Numbered from the stretch's first letter, positions 16,396 through 27,100 are shown. The stretch is DNA of 64,000 nt from CAYRGC01 sp964601225 (GCA_964601225.1 CAZRMM010000009.1:1-64000); one strand, 5' to 3'. Numbers and translations are program-made. Notes: generated by a model from the letters alone, not told the origin.

Positions 16396-16893
16396 AATCA
16401 CAACAGTCTTGCCGTTCTTTTCGGAGCAGAAGGCATAGCGAGCTTCGTATGAACCAAGTGTGGCGCATAAGGGGTATGGATCACCATAATCAATCCAACC
16501 TTGTCCTCGGCTGTCGAATTTTTCGAAGAAATCGACTTTTGCCCATGCACTATTTGTATTTGTCACACTAAGCGGAGAATCGAAGATTCCTGTTGTTTTT
16601 GCGGCGCAGGTCGCATTCAACGGAACATTATGTCCATATTTTTCCCATTCTTTTTTTTCTTCGATGGAAAGAGGAAAATCATATGTATCCATTGTAATGC
16701 CTCTGCTTTGCCAATCTGTAGAATTTATCCAAGATGGCTGATAATAGGTGTAGTGATTTTTTGAATCACAAATAACGTCATAATTAGCCATATTTGAATA
16801 ACAGCCTGAATTACTACTAATTGCAGAAAAACTACACCCTCCTAATAGGAGGAAAAGTATTATGCCCATTATGAACGCATGTAATCGATCCAT
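16324..16893 (-). CDS. Lipoprotein overlapping giant exoprotein 1; candidate immunity protein
   Basis: A 189-aa lipoprotein with a short signal ending in the lipobox LLGGCS. Start choices: ATG 16893 (overlaps the giant gene by 25 bases, includes a basic residue in the signal), ATG 16869 (TAATG overlap with the giant stop) or 16914. The C-terminus, with ARYAFCSEKNGKTVVICI and IFETFRWTE, resembles the PsbP-like lipoproteins at 22180, 23137 and 49387. The 3' 73 bases are GC-rich and nearly identical to a remnant at 23060; the rest is AT-rich. Location and coupling to an M23-tipped exoprotein suggest a surface-held immunity protein, but this is inference. Confidence 0.65.
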   Translation of the reverse strand: MDRLHAFIMGIILFLLLGGCSFSAISSNSGCYSNMANYDVICDSKNHYTYYQPSWINSTDWQSRGITMDTYDFPLSIEEKKEWEKYGHNVPLNATCAAKTTGIFDSPLSVTNTNSAWAKVDFFEKFDSRGQGWIDYGDPYPLCATLGSYEARYAFCSEKNGKTVVICISQMKDDPAMAKQIFETFRWTE

Positions 16894-18720
16894 GATTGTG
16901 AAAGGGAATCCCAAATATTTTTACCAGTATTCCAATTTGTAGAACCAACTCTAACCCATCTCATAATACTCTGTGACTTCCCATTTACCTGTATCTCATC
17001 AACTTTAGTTAAGACAACTCTCTCCATATCTTCCAATTTTTTCCCAGCTTCCCACGCCTTCCAATATGAAGGCGCCGATCCTTTCGAGGATGTCTCTAAT
17101 GCGGAACGGTCATAGCAGAGCATAGTTCCATCTTTCGGAACAAACGTACCAACTTGGTCATTCCATACAACATCGAAGCCTGTGTTATCAGCTGTTGTCC
17201 CAGGAATACCATCTAACCCTGAGTCAAAGGCCTTGATATTAATTTTGAGAGCACTAATCACATTGCGTGAATCGATGGACTTCCATTCGCCACCGACATT
17301 TTGGAAATTAACGATATGGCTGTGGGATCCGAAGGATCTATCTCCACTCGGACCCATGCCTCCGATCGTACCGATGAGATCTCCTTGTTTAACTGCATCG
17401 TCTTTCTTAATGATTTTGAGATCATGGCCATCCTTGTCTCGAATGACGAATGATCCATCACTACCAGCGGGGTAAATCAGCATGTGCATGTATTCCGTCC
17501 GCCATGTAACTCCATTTAATGTGTGCTCAATGGTAACAGCGCCATAAGTCCCACTGATTGACGTAATTACGCCATCGGCAATTGCATACACAGGCAGACC
17601 GCGGTCACTTTCCCCCTCGAGATAATTGATATCCATCGCGTTGTATTCATCGTTGCCGTGGAAACCGGATCCCAACTCCCATCGCCAACCAGAGGAATCC
17701 CAGGTGTTCGCAAGTTGAGAAGGATTTTTTACAGGGAAATTCTGATAGAACGCACTGAGAATCGTATTTTGTGCTTCGCGGTTAGCATCTCCTTCGGGCA
17801 GAGTGGAAAAATTGCCAACAGGAACCATCGTCTCTCCTCGTTTCATGCTCGGCAAATTGCGAGGCATCGAGAAGGTCTGAATCGGAGCATCCTTCAAGGC
17901 AGTGCCGTCTTCAAAGATGACATTCATCGTCAATGCATATTGCACCTGAGCCGATTGCATGAGCAGCCATTGCTGATATTGATCTTGCGTAAGAGGAGAT
18001 GGTCCGACGTTTACGGCGATCGTAGGCAGAGCGGAAATAGGGATGCGAATGTAAGTAGCAGCCGTGGTGATATCGATCAGCTTGCCGCCGTAATACACCT
18101 CCACGCGTCGAATCGAGCGTCCTTCAGTCGCGACATCGAAACGAATGCGTATCTCATTATCATCCATGCTGTATGCAGGCTTATCGGGAGCAGCGGTAAG
18201 AACGCTGAGGTTCCTTTGTGTACCTGAAAGTAGATGCCCATACTGAGCATCAGTGATCAATTTTTGCAAAACATCACCGGCAGCCGCGGGAGTTGCTGCT
18301 GACGCAATTTCCATCAGGCGAGATGCTGGAATGTCCGTCAGTAATTGAACGGTGAAAGCGATACTGAGCTGCGCGTATCGCGATGTCGTCGTACGAATCT
18401 GGTTTGCCGCATTCACAATGATGCGCCCCGCAGGAGTATCAGTTCGCATGGCGGAAGAAGTGATAACTGTTGGCGCGGATACCTTCCAATCATTTCTATT
18501 CACTATAGATACATAGAGATCGCGCTGCGTGAGACCATTAAGTACTCCATTTGCGGCATTCTGTACGTCGGTACCCTGTAATCCCGAATGCTGAATGAAA
18601 ACGGAGAGCGTAGGCGTGTCGGGGGAGTTATTGATCATGACTGACGGCGCTGAGTCAGGATTACCTGTTGGCGATCCGCCAACATCACCAGAACTTGATA
18701 CTAAATTCTGCTGCTGAACC
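16396..18720. other. AT-rich exchangeable tip of giant exoprotein 1 locus
   Basis: From the anchor repeat to about codon 1084 of the giant gene, GC falls to about 40-50%, lowest at the lipoprotein and M23 part. The gene trunk upstream is about 60% GC. The segment covers the catalytic C-terminus and most of the lipoprotein, the unit expected to move together in a toxin-immunity cassette. Confidence 0.6.
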
Positions 18721-21700
18721 AACATCACCGTCTGCGCATTCTGCAACGCCGCGATGTCTTCGGCGCGGATCCAGCTGACGCCGCCGGTGAGCGCCTGCTC
18801 CAGCGCCGCCGGACCCAGTGACTTCGCCATGCTGATGAGGATCTCCTGGCTCGCGCCCGCACGCGCGGCGGAGCCGAGCATTTTGGCATCCTCCTTCGCC
18901 CGATCGATCGCGTCCTGACCGGAGCTGACATAGAACTGCCGCCAACGATTCTCCAGCATCTGCTGGTACGCGACGTCTTCCGCCTGGCGACCTTGGATCG
19001 CCTGGTAGATCTCGAAGGAATGCGTTTCCACCGCTTCCTTCACCTGGTCCTTCGTCGGGAAGAGCGGGAAATATCCCTTATCGAGCCGCGAGAAATCGAA
19101 GGAGCCCACTTCATAGCCGGCATTTTTGGCTATGAGATAGCCGGCGTAGTCATTTGCCGCGTGCACGAGGTCTTCGGACGCGCGGTAGACCGCCTTCCAC
19201 GCGTTGTCCCATTCCACTTCCCCGGGCTTCCAGCCCGTAGCGATGAGCGACGCATAGTCGCGCTGGACGAGTGCGGCGCGGGAATCTTCCAGGAAGGACG
19301 TCGCGATGATCGAGGAGAGCCCCGTCGCGGACCAAACGCTGTACGGCACGTTCGCGGCGACGGCGCTGTTATTGATGGAGATCGGCTCGTAGTGCGGCGC
19401 GATGTGCGTGGCGAGGAGGGCGCTGTAGTCGCGGATCTGGGCAAGCTCCCCCGCCGCGGGCTCCGGCGCAGCGGTCAGCGTCGCGGGATAACTTTCGAAG
19501 TTGGACGCGGTTTCCCAATGGACGCCGAGTCCGCGGGATGCCGGATACCACTCGACCCACACCGTGGGTCCGGGCTTGCCGTCGATCATCAGGCGTACTT
19601 CGTACTTCTGCGAGCGGTTCGCCTCAACGCTGCCGCCCATGAGCCCGTTAAAGGGGATGACGCCGACGGGTAACCCGATGTCCGGCGAGGTCGTCGCGGG
19701 GACCGTCATGACGGTCTGCATGCCGTAGCGGTCACCGGCGTTCCAGGAAACATTGAACTCCAGCGTGTGCGCACCCGGGGCGTACGCTTGAACTACGAGC
19801 TTGTTCTGGTTGATGCCGAGCACGTCGAGTTGGGGCGTCGTGGGAAGCGTCTCGGGCGTCGTCGCGAGGATGGCCTTGCTCGCCGCGATGCCCTGCTCCG
19901 CGAGCGCGAGCAGGTTTTTGTACCGGTTGAGGTCGCCGATGCGATACGAGAGGCCGATCTGCCACATTTGGTCGCGATACCACGGCGGTGTGAGGTAGGC
20001 GTTGTCGATGATTTTCTGGGTCTCCGCGATCAGACGCGGCATGTCCGCAGCCGTTTGCACGAACTGGTCGTACGCGAACGCGACGGCGATGCGGTCGCCG
20101 AGGCGAAGGGCCTCGAGCGTTTCCGCGAATTCGCGCTCTTCCTGCTGTTCCCGGAGCAACTCGTCCTCGCTCAAGGCGCGGAAGAGCGAGGCGATCGACT
20201 GCGGAACGGACCGATCGGTGGCGGGACTCCAATCCATACCCACGGCGTCGAGGGACTCTTGCAGTTCCTGCGCGACGCGCACGGGCGGCTCGGGCAGGGC
20301 ATCGATCGCCGTAGACTGCGCCGTGAACGCCGCATCCAAGGCATCGCGGCTCGTCTTCGCGCCGTTCAGCGCGGATTGCGCGCCCTGAAGAGCGTTCGTC
20401 GCGCCGGTGACGGCGGTTTCCGCCGAGCGCACCCGGTCTTGCGACGCCGCCACCGCGGCTTGGGCCGTCGGCACTTGTTTGTCATTGGCCAGATCCGTCT
20501 TGGCGACCTGGAGCTTCTGATCCGTATCGGCGACGAGCGTGCGCGCGGCGGCGAGGCCGTTATCGGCGAACACGAACTGCGGGTTGGCCCAGTCGGCGGA
20601 GACCGAGGTCTTCCCGTCGGCCCTGAGCACCATGAGCGTGACGCTCTTCACTCCCGCGATGGGAACGGCGATGGACTTCGGCCCCGTCTTCGCCGTGATC
20701 GTGCCGCTGTCGTAGAGCTTCTTCCCGTCGCCCCACACCTGGAAAATCGCGCCTGCGGTTCCTTTCGTCTCGTCATCGATGCCGATGACGCTCTGGAAGA
20801 CGCCGTACGCGCCGTCGGTGCGGAAGGAGACGGAAGACGAGGATTTCACGCCGAGGCCGCGCGCGTACGAAACGCCCTTGATGACCATGGTGCGCCCGTC
20901 GAGAGCGCCGGAGCCGCCGTTGCTCATGTTGCGTTCCACGGGACCGAGTGCGTTCTGCGAGGATATGAAGAACAGGTCGCTCACCTGGACGGCGCGTGTC
21001 CCTCCGGAATCCGCGTACGTAAAGCGGGCATTGGCCCAATCGGCGTGATCGGAATTGCTGCCGTCGCCGGCGTTCGTGACGACAAGCTGCACTTTTTGGA
21101 CGCCGCGTACGTCTACGGAAATCGCGCGTCCCGGCATCGTTCCCGTCATCACCCCGCTGTCGAAGAGCTTCTTGCCGTCGCCCCACACCTGGAAGATCAC
21201 GCTGCCGTTTCCGTTCGTCTCGTCATCGACGCCGATGACGCTCTCGAAGGTCGCGAATTGGCCGTTCGCGGGGATATCGATGGAGGAATTCGCGTGGACG
21301 CCGAGGCCGCGCTGGTACGTGACCCCGCGGATGGACTCGGTGCGGCCGTCCGTGGCGCCAGTCTCGCCGTTGCTGCGATCGCGTTCGACGGACCCCCAGC
21401 CGTTCGTGGAAGCCGAGAAGAAGAGATCGCTCGCATACACCTTCGGCAGAAGAGCCGTATATGTGTTCTTCGCCTCCGCGAGTTTCTGCTCGAGGGTCGC
21501 GACCACGGCTTGCTTGGCCTGATACGACCGGAGGGCGGCATCGAGGGCGGATTGATCCGATGCGAGCGTCTGCCGGGCCGCGTCGAGGGTCTTCTGCGCG
21601 TCGGCAAGAGATTGCGTGGCGACGGCGACCTGGCTTTCGTAGGTCGTCACCTTCGCGAGGGAATCGAGCAGGGACGTCCGCGTATTGGCGTGGAGCGAGT

Positions 21701-21971
21701 AGAGGGCGGCATCCGAAATCAGGTCTTGCTCGCTTTGGGCAAGCGCCGCGATCACCGCTTCCTCGTAGCGATCGATCGACGCCTCGCCCTTCGCGATGTC
21801 TTTCATTTGGACGACATCCTGCAACGCGCCATCAAGATCGTGGCGGAGTAGGGCGGATTGCGCTTCGAGGGCGCCGTACGTGGCAACCGAGGGGGTAATG
21901 CGGTCTTCGAGCTTTTCGGGACCGTTGAGGCGCTCGAATCCTCGCTGGGAACGGGGGGATGAAGGAGTCAT
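16869..21971 (-). CDS. Giant exoprotein 1: NPCBM pair with M23 peptidase tip
   Basis: 1700 aa. It has no classical signal peptide; residues 21-28 (LEDRITPS) match the N-terminal LE.LEDR..P motif of planctomycete extracellular proteins. Then: coiled coil 105-175, two NPCBM-like carbohydrate-binding domains (about 178-321 and 328-470, each with VIG(V/I)DDET and IFQVWGDGKKL), coiled coil 475-560, a long helical/beta middle, and an M23 endopeptidase domain with His1438/Asp1447 (H-x8-D form), His1496 and HxH 1550/1552. M23 enzymes cut peptidoglycan cross-bridges. A further 150 residues of unknown fold follow. Element C lies 87 bases upstream. The start is fixed by ATG 21971. Toxin role inferred. 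Confidence 0.75.
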   Translation of the reverse strand: MTPSSPRSQRGFERLNGPEKLEDRITPSVATYGALEAQSALLRHDLDGALQDVVQMKDIAKGEASIDRYEEAVIAALAQSEQDLISDAALYSLHANTRTSLLDSLAKVTTYESQVAVATQSLADAQKTLDAARQTLASDQSALDAALRSYQAKQAVVATLEQKLAEAKNTYTALLPKVYASDLFFSASTNGWGSVERDRSNGETGATDGRTESIRGVTYQRGLGVHANSSIDIPANGQFATFESVIGVDDETNGNGSVIFQVWGDGKKLFDSGVMTGTMPGRAISVDVRGVQKVQLVVTNAGDGSNSDHADWANARFTYADSGGTRAVQVSDLFFISSQNALGPVERNMSNGGSGALDGRTMVIKGVSYARGLGVKSSSSVSFRTDGAYGVFQSVIGIDDETKGTAGAIFQVWGDGKKLYDSGTITAKTGPKSIAVPIAGVKSVTLMVLRADGKTSVSADWANPQFVFADNGLAAARTLVADTDQKLQVAKTDLANDKQVPTAQAAVAASQDRVRSAETAVTGATNALQGAQSALNGAKTSRDALDAAFTAQSTAIDALPEPPVRVAQELQESLDAVGMDWSPATDRSVPQSIASLFRALSEDELLREQQEEREFAETLEALRLGDRIAVAFAYDQFVQTAADMPRLIAETQKIIDNAYLTPPWYRDQMWQIGLSYRIGDLNRYKNLLALAEQGIAASKAILATTPETLPTTPQLDVLGINQNKLVVQAYAPGAHTLEFNVSWNAGDRYGMQTVMTVPATTSPDIGLPVGVIPFNGLMGGSVEANRSQKYEVRLMIDGKPGPTVWVEWYPASRGLGVHWETASNFESYPATLTAAPEPAAGELAQIRDYSALLATHIAPHYEPISINNSAVAANVPYSVWSATGLSSIIATSFLEDSRAALVQRDYASLIATGWKPGEVEWDNAWKAVYRASEDLVHAANDYAGYLIAKNAGYEVGSFDFSRLDKGYFPLFPTKDQVKEAVETHSFEIYQAIQGRQAEDVAYQQMLENRWRQFYVSSGQDAIDRAKEDAKMLGSAARAGASQEILISMAKSLGPAALEQALTGGVSWIRAEDIAALQNAQTVMLVQQQNLVSSSGDVGGSPTGNPDSAPSVMINNSPDTPTLSVFIQHSGLQGTDVQNAANGVLNGLTQRDLYVSIVNRNDWKVSAPTVITSSAMRTDTPAGRIIVNAANQIRTTTSRYAQLSIAFTVQLLTDIPASRLMEIASAATPAAAGDVLQKLITDAQYGHLLSGTQRNLSVLTAAPDKPAYSMDDNEIRIRFDVATEGRSIRRVEVYYGGKLIDITTAATYIRIPISALPTIAVNVGPSPLTQDQYQQWLLMQSAQVQYALTMNVIFEDGTALKDAPIQTFSMPRNLPSMKRGETMVPVGNFSTLPEGDANREAQNTILSAFYQNFPVKNPSQLANTWDSSGWRWELGSGFHGNDEYNAMDINYLEGESDRGLPVYAIADGVITSISGTYGAVTIEHTLNGVTWRTEYMHMLIYPAGSDGSFVIRDKDGHDLKIIKKDDAVKQGDLIGTIGGMGPSGDRSFGSHSHIVNFQNVGGEWKSIDSRNVISALKINIKAFDSGLDGIPGTTADNTGFDVVWNDQVGTFVPKDGTMLCYDRSALETSSKGSAPSYWKAWEAGKKLEDMERVVLTKVDEIQVNGKSQSIMRWVRVGSTNWNTGKNIWDSLSQSWIDYMRS

Positions 21972-22057
21972 GAAAGGGAAAGAAAAATCATCTCCATCAG
22001 ACGCCTGATCGGGCCGCCCGAAGAGGGTCGACGGACCAGAAAAAACGGTGGATTCGA

Positions 22058-22092
22058 TTTTTTGGCTTAGATTAGGGCTCCGTTAGGTTCCG
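22058..22092 (-). promoter_or_regulatory. Direct-repeat element C (giant exoprotein 1)
   Basis: Read on the minus strand: GAACC, then GAGCCC starting 10 bases later, then AAGCCAAAAAA at 22 bases. The same order and spacing occur in elements A (29387) and B (22996), and nearly so in D (48993). It ends 87 bases before the giant gene start. Direct repeats one helical turn apart suit a response-regulator-like activator. Confidence 0.65.
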
Positions 22093-22122
22093 CAAGGGCG
22101 TAGAACGGTGCTGGTAAGATCG

Positions 22123-22157
22123 AAAAAAGCCCCTCGCGACCGGGTCGGAGGGGCTTC
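22123..22157 (-). terminator. Rho-independent terminator of PsbP-like gene
   Basis: On the minus strand, AAGCCCCTCCGAC pairs with GTCGCGAGGGGCTT and is followed by a run of T. It sits 23 bases after the stop of the gene at 22180 and separates it from giant exoprotein 1. Confidence 0.85.
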
Positions 22158-22179
22158 GGGCAAACCTATCGCGAGACGA

Positions 22180-22908
22180 TCACCTGCCTTGCACCGAACG
22201 GACGGAAGACATGGAGGAGGACGTGCGCTTCGGCTGCCGCTTTACGCGCGGCTTGGCAACGCGCTTGAGCGGACGGGCGGATGCGGACGAGACGGAAGAC
22301 GACGAACGGGCGGAGGAACGCGCGGCGGACGCTTTCGACTGGCCGTGGCGCACGGGAGCCTGCTCGCCGACGTACGACGCGGAAGCGACGACGGCCTCGA
22401 AGAACGGATAGTATTTCTCGAAATTCTCCGGAGGGGCGTACATCGTGGCCTCGATGATCTTCCCCTCGATCACGACCACGAGGGAGACGCCGCGGACGGG
22501 CACGCTGCTCCAATCGGACGTGTAGTCGAAGCGCATGCCGCCCCTGCCGAGGAACGTGGCATCGCCGGAGGACGTGAGCGCGAAGTTGGCGCGGTACCAA
22601 TCCGAGCTGCGCCCGTCGATGGTCGATTCGCCGACGAAGTAGTTCTTGAGCTTCTCGCCCTCGAGCGGCACCGACGCGCGCTCGACGCTCATCCACATGC
22701 GCGCGGGGAAGGTGCGGGTATCCACCATCTCGTCCGGGCGCGGCGGCGCGAACGACATGCTCGACGAGCTGTACAAATCGATTTGCTCCCAATCGTCAGG
22801 GAATTGGAACTGCACGGGCCCGACGGTGGCGGTGCGCATGCCGGCGGCCGAGGCCAAAGAGGGTAGAAGCAGCGCGATGCCGCAGAGTGCCGTGGAGAGG
22901 CGTCTCAT
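22180..22908 (-). CDS. Secreted PsbP-like protein with basic tail
   Basis: 242 aa from ATG 22908. A signal peptide (MRRLSTALCGIALLLPSLASA) is followed by a PsbP-like domain (VGPVQFQFPDDWEQIDLY... to about residue 175) and a 65-residue tail rich in Ser, Arg and Lys (SSARSSSSVSSASARPLKR). The tail could bind DNA or an anionic wall polymer. Longer in-frame starts would run through element B and are rejected. Element B is 88 bases upstream, so the gene is probably co-regulated with the two giants beside it. Function unknown. Confidence 0.65.
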   Translation of the reverse strand: MRRLSTALCGIALLLPSLASAAGMRTATVGPVQFQFPDDWEQIDLYSSSSMSFAPPRPDEMVDTRTFPARMWMSVERASVPLEGEKLKNYFVGESTIDGRSSDWYRANFALTSSGDATFLGRGGMRFDYTSDWSSVPVRGVSLVVVIEGKIIEATMYAPPENFEKYYPFFEAVVASASYVGEQAPVRHGQSKASAARSSARSSSSVSSASARPLKRVAKPRVKRQPKRTSSSMSSVRSVQGR

Positions 22909-22995
22909 ACTGAAGGGGGAAAGGATGCCCCCATTGCACTCCCGCCGCTTCCCGCGCGGGAGACCCGCGATGGAAGCCGAAATTCCAGATATCGA

Positions 22996-23031
22996 CTTTT
23001 TGGCTTCCATAAGGGCTCTTTGAGGTTCTTT
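22996..23031 (-). promoter_or_regulatory. Direct-repeat element B (PsbP-like gene)
   Basis: A 36-base sequence identical to element A at 29387-29422; on the minus strand GAACC, GAGCCC and AAGCC units are 10 and 12 bases apart, followed by AAAAAG. It begins 88 bases upstream of the gene start at 22908. A GGAAGCC...GGCTTCC hairpin is possible just downstream in this copy only. Confidence 0.7.
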
Positions 23032-23059
23032 ATCTCCGCAGAACGCCCAGGAAAGAGCC

Positions 23060-23132
23060 ATCACTCCGTCCACCGGAACGTCTCGAAGATCTGCTTCGCC
23101 ATCGCGGGATCATCCTTCATTTGGCTGATGCA
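23060..23132 (-). pseudogene. Remnant 3' end of a PsbP-like lipoprotein gene
   Basis: 73 bases, three mismatches from 16323-16395, encode the last ~23 residues of the lipoprotein found at locus 1 and its stop codon. There is no upstream part: four bases beyond the match is the stop of a different, AT-rich lipoprotein gene (23137). The fragment looks like the stub left when the neighbouring cassette was replaced. Confidence 0.85.
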
Positions 23133-24170
23133 ATTATTAATCTATAAAACGAAAACTTGATTTCATCAGACTACCAGATCCATAAAAACGATCCTCCTGA
23201 CCTTTATCCCAATATACTAGTAGGTTGATTTTTGGATCAAAGAGGATTGCCCAAGCCGAAAAACGAGGTAAACATTTTACCTTTCCAAAAATGTCTTTCT
23301 CAGGAGGAACGCCAACAATTACTTGCTGAACATACGACGGAACCCATGGCGTTGTTTCTTCTATTACGCAATCAGGGCCAAATCTACTGACAACAAATTC
23401 TCCAAGCTGCTCGCTCGTTATTTCTTTCTTTTCAATTTTCCACATTCCATTACCTATGCTCACATATCCGCTCATTGTTTTTGCCTCGATGTTTTTCGGA
23501 ATTTTCATCGAAAACTGATATTCAGGATTCATATAGAGATCCCATCCTTTATCAATCTCCGTTCGAGATTCTTTTGAGACAGGTAGCACAGTATTCTGCG
23601 AACCTGACTGCGCCGCGCATGCTGACATCAGGACGGTCAGCATTAAGAATAATTTCTTCATGAGTTCACGCGGTAAATGGTAAAACCAGTATTTTCATCC
23701 AACTTTGAGAACGAAATTCTATGATACATAGGCGTTTTTTCTTGATAGTTAGAATCAAAAACCCAAATTCCATCATTTTCTATTTTTCCTATGATCATCG
23801 TGTGTTGACCATGCCAATTATCACCACTTACCTGAATAATATCACCCGCTTCAATTGAATAATTCTGAAATGCGCTTTGGAAATCTAAGTCAAAATTGGT
23901 GGGGACAACTTGCTGAACATTCTTAAGATTTTCCCACATATACTGCTTAGTATAGTCAGAAGTGCCATCAGCATTTTTTGGTACATTGTTATTTGGGATC
24001 AAAATGCCAAGTGCAGGCTCAATAACCAACTTTTGTACCCAGTACTTGCATTCACCCAAATCTGACTCATCAATGGCTGTCGTTTCATCATCGTTTTTGG
24101 GATATGCAGTGCCCACCCATCCCAATCCAATTTTTGCATTCTCCTGCGCAGTCATCCTGTGCTCCTCCGT
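23133..24170. other. AT-rich exchangeable tip of giant exoprotein 2 locus
   Basis: GC falls to about 38-40% between the anchor remnant and about codon 1709 of giant gene 2. It covers the lipoprotein gene and the CHAP/NlpC-like domain. The right-hand (anchor) border is the same base as at locus 1. Confidence 0.6.
23137..23661 (-). CDS. Lipoprotein overlapping giant exoprotein 2; candidate immunity protein
   Basis: 174 aa, AT-rich. The signal MKKLFLMLTVLMSACA ends in a lipobox, so it is anchored outside the membrane. The mature part has the PsbP-like opening (YQFSMKIPKNIEAKTM) and ends LMKSSFRFID. Its ATG overlaps the giant gene stop as ATGA, so translation is coupled. This position directly behind a murein-hydrolase-tipped exoprotein, and outer-face anchoring, are what a wall-protecting immunity protein would need. 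It could instead help folding or anchoring of the giant. Confidence 0.65.
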   Translation of the reverse strand: MKKLFLMLTVLMSACAAQSGSQNTVLPVSKESRTEIDKGWDLYMNPEYQFSMKIPKNIEAKTMSGYVSIGNGMWKIEKKEITSEQLGEFVVSRFGPDCVIEETTPWVPSYVQQVIVGVPPEKDIFGKVKCLPRFSAWAILFDPKINLLVYWDKGQEDRFYGSGSLMKSSFRFID

Positions 24171-27100
24171 GCTATCAAACTTGAGGAACGTATCGACAAG
24201 CCACGAAATGAGCTGCGCGTTCTTACCGCTCACAAAACCGAAATCGAGTGACTGGCGAATGGTCTCCTGTTGAGCGGCCGTGAGCTTGGACCATGCGTCT
24301 GTTCCGACGATGGCTTCGGGGCTGAATTTTAATGTCGAAAGATCCAACGTCAGTGGCTGCAGCGTCGTATTGTTCCCCTGAAGTCCCGCGCTATCCCCCG
24401 CCTGCTTCCACAGAGCCACCTTGAAGGTGAGGCTCACCGCGTCGAGCGATGCCGCTTCTGCCGGATATGCAGTGATGAGAGCGGAACGGATGGAATCGAG
24501 TGGGATATCGACATACAGACTACTGCGGAAATCGCCCGGGACAAGTTGTCCTGGAACTTGCACCCCCCGAGGCGTGATCGCGTACACGTTGCCGCGATCG
24601 AAGGTGAAGTTCGGCGAAGCGTAGTTAAATCGGACCCGCAGCGTCGAAGGGTTGATCAAATCGGCGCTCGTCATCACCATCCCTTCCGTAGTCGCCGTGG
24701 TAGTGAAAGCGGAAGCAAGTGACGGGTCTTTGTTCAGAAGCGATCGAAGTCCTTCAATTTGCGCTGCGGGGTCGGTCGAGCACGTAAGAGCGAGTAGGAC
24801 ACTCTCCTGCTTGATTCCCGTGGCAGCGACGATCCAATCGGCGATGACATCGATGGGCTTCTTCTGTTCCAGCAAAGAACATGCCGAGAGGAACATCCTT
24901 CCCGCAGCCGTGGTCTCAAGCGTCTTCCGTTCGGCGGAGGCGATATTGTGGATGGAAAGCGTGGGGGAGTAGAGAGCAAGGATCTGCTCCGCCTTGTATT
25001 CCCTCTCGAGTCTCGTCAATTTCAGATCGAGGCCGAACGACGAGAGAGCGTTCTCACCTCCGTACAAGATTCCGCCGACCGACATCGCCTGCCCCGCCGT
25101 CATCGCCAATGCATACTCTCCCGCCGGCAAGATCTTGCTGAGCGAAATCGTGGATCGCGGGGCACCCGTCAGCTGCTGTATGGGTTCGTAGACGGAAGTC
25201 TGGGGATTCTTCCGGACAAGCATCCACGTCATGCCCGCCGGAAGAGCACTCATCGACGCACTGAGAGATGCCTCATCCTTGACGGTAAAACGCACGTACG
25301 CCGATTCGTTTTGCCGCAACTCCACCCGAATCGGGCTTCGGGCCGTGTCGTATGTTTCATTGCTTCTCAAATCAACCGATTCGCCGTTACCGACGGCGTT
25401 CTGCACCGATGGAGACACGGCGGTATCGCTCATGATCGTCGCGAGGAATCGATCGTTCAATTCTCCATGCGCTATCACGCGCGTATCGAGAGGCGTCGCC
25501 GCGACGTTCCCCGATGGCGTCGAACCGCCATAAAACGCGACGAAACCTTGTACCACCATTTGCTGCTGGGCCGGAGTGAGACCGCCGACGTACGTGCCGG
25601 CCTTCATCTCGTCCGTGACTTTCTGCATGATGGCGGGATCGAGATTCCCCGTCAGCGTGGAAATGCGCGTACTCAACGGCGTCCCCAGGGAGTCGGGATT
25701 GCTCTGCATGTACTGGACCGCAAGATCGAGAGCATGCCTGGCGTTCTCCTCGATTCGCTGCGCGGTGCCAGCCGCTTCGGATGCCCGATCGCGCGCCGCC
25801 AGCTCCATCACTTCCTCGCCTTCGAATGCCTTCAATTTTCCATAGATCGACCGGAAATTCGTCTCCATGGCCGCGACGATCGCCTGTGTACCCGGGAAAA
25901 ATTGTCCGCCGATGTTGAGTGCCCGCGTATCGTAGGCAGTAACGCCGTTTCCAAGCTTTCCCTCGAGCAAACTGTAGAAGTAATCCGTAACGCACTGCAC
26001 GAGGAGGTTGTAATCCTTCATCACCTTATTCGCCTGCCAGGAAAGATCGTATTGCATGCCGCGGATCTCATCGCCCTCGTTCGTGTGATTGCGGGCGCAA
26101 TACGCGCGCGCGGCCTGAATCCAATCGGTTCCCACCGTCCCCCACTTGTCGGGGTTCCCCTGCTGCAACTGCCACAGGGCGATCTGGTTGACGTCACAGG
26201 AGATTCCCTGGCCGTTGAAAATGATGTCCTTGCTTGCCTGAATGTTCGTCCCGTAGTTGAACACGATCGGGGAGTAGGCAGGCGCCTCTTGCTGCAACAA
26301 TTCTTTCGTGCACGCCTTGAGCAAATCGACCTGAATATCGTTGATGGACCCCGCGGATTCTCCCGCGCGAAGAGCGAGTGACGGGAAACTTTCCTGCGTG
26401 ATGCTCAGCTGACGGCTGACGGCGTTCCAGCCGAATGTCGCGGTGGAGCCGGGCACTATCCCCGTCTTCGCATTGGACAGACAAAAGGACAGAGACGTTG
26501 CCTGAACGGCACTCGTGACATAAAAACTGACCAGAGACGAGGACTGCCCGGATGGCATCGCCACGTTCTTCGATTCACCGGTGACCCACGTTCCGCCGGA
26601 TCCCTGGTAGCGCTGCTCAACCGCGTATGTTTCGCCCGGCGAACCGAACACTTCAAAGACGATGCGATTCCCTTCCACGCCGACCACATGCATTTCGGGG
26701 GAATTCTGCATCGTCTCCGGACGAGAATGATCGAGCGCCGCGGCGGCAGCTTTCCACTGGGGGGAATCCTTGGGAAAGACATCGAGCGCGAATGCCGCCT
26801 CGCGTCGATCGCTCACGGAGAGTGCATCGCGCAATTGCAAAATTCGCAATTGTTCGGCGATCTCCGCATCCTGCGCTTCCAGCGCCGACTTCAGAGTCAT
26901 AAGTCGATTCGCCTCCTCGATCTCCGGCGAAGTCTTGAACGTCACATTCACGTGAAAAACATTTTCGCTCACCATGCGATCCCACGACACTGCCTGTACT
27001 ACCTTCTCAATAATCGTCGATCCGCCGTTCGAGGAAATCCGCTCGATGCTTCCGTCGAGATTGGTAATGCGGATTTCCGCCGGCCGACTGCCGGCAACGC

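Noticed and set aside
16869..17660. M23 domain judged inactive because the usual HxxxD is missing
   Set aside because: The H-x8-D form (FHGNDEYNAMD) fits the subfamily with a spaced His, and the HxH motif is intact, so an active enzyme is more likely.
22909..23073. Longer N-terminus for the PsbP-like gene at 22180
   Set aside because: It would translate element B and delay the obvious signal peptide beginning at 22908.
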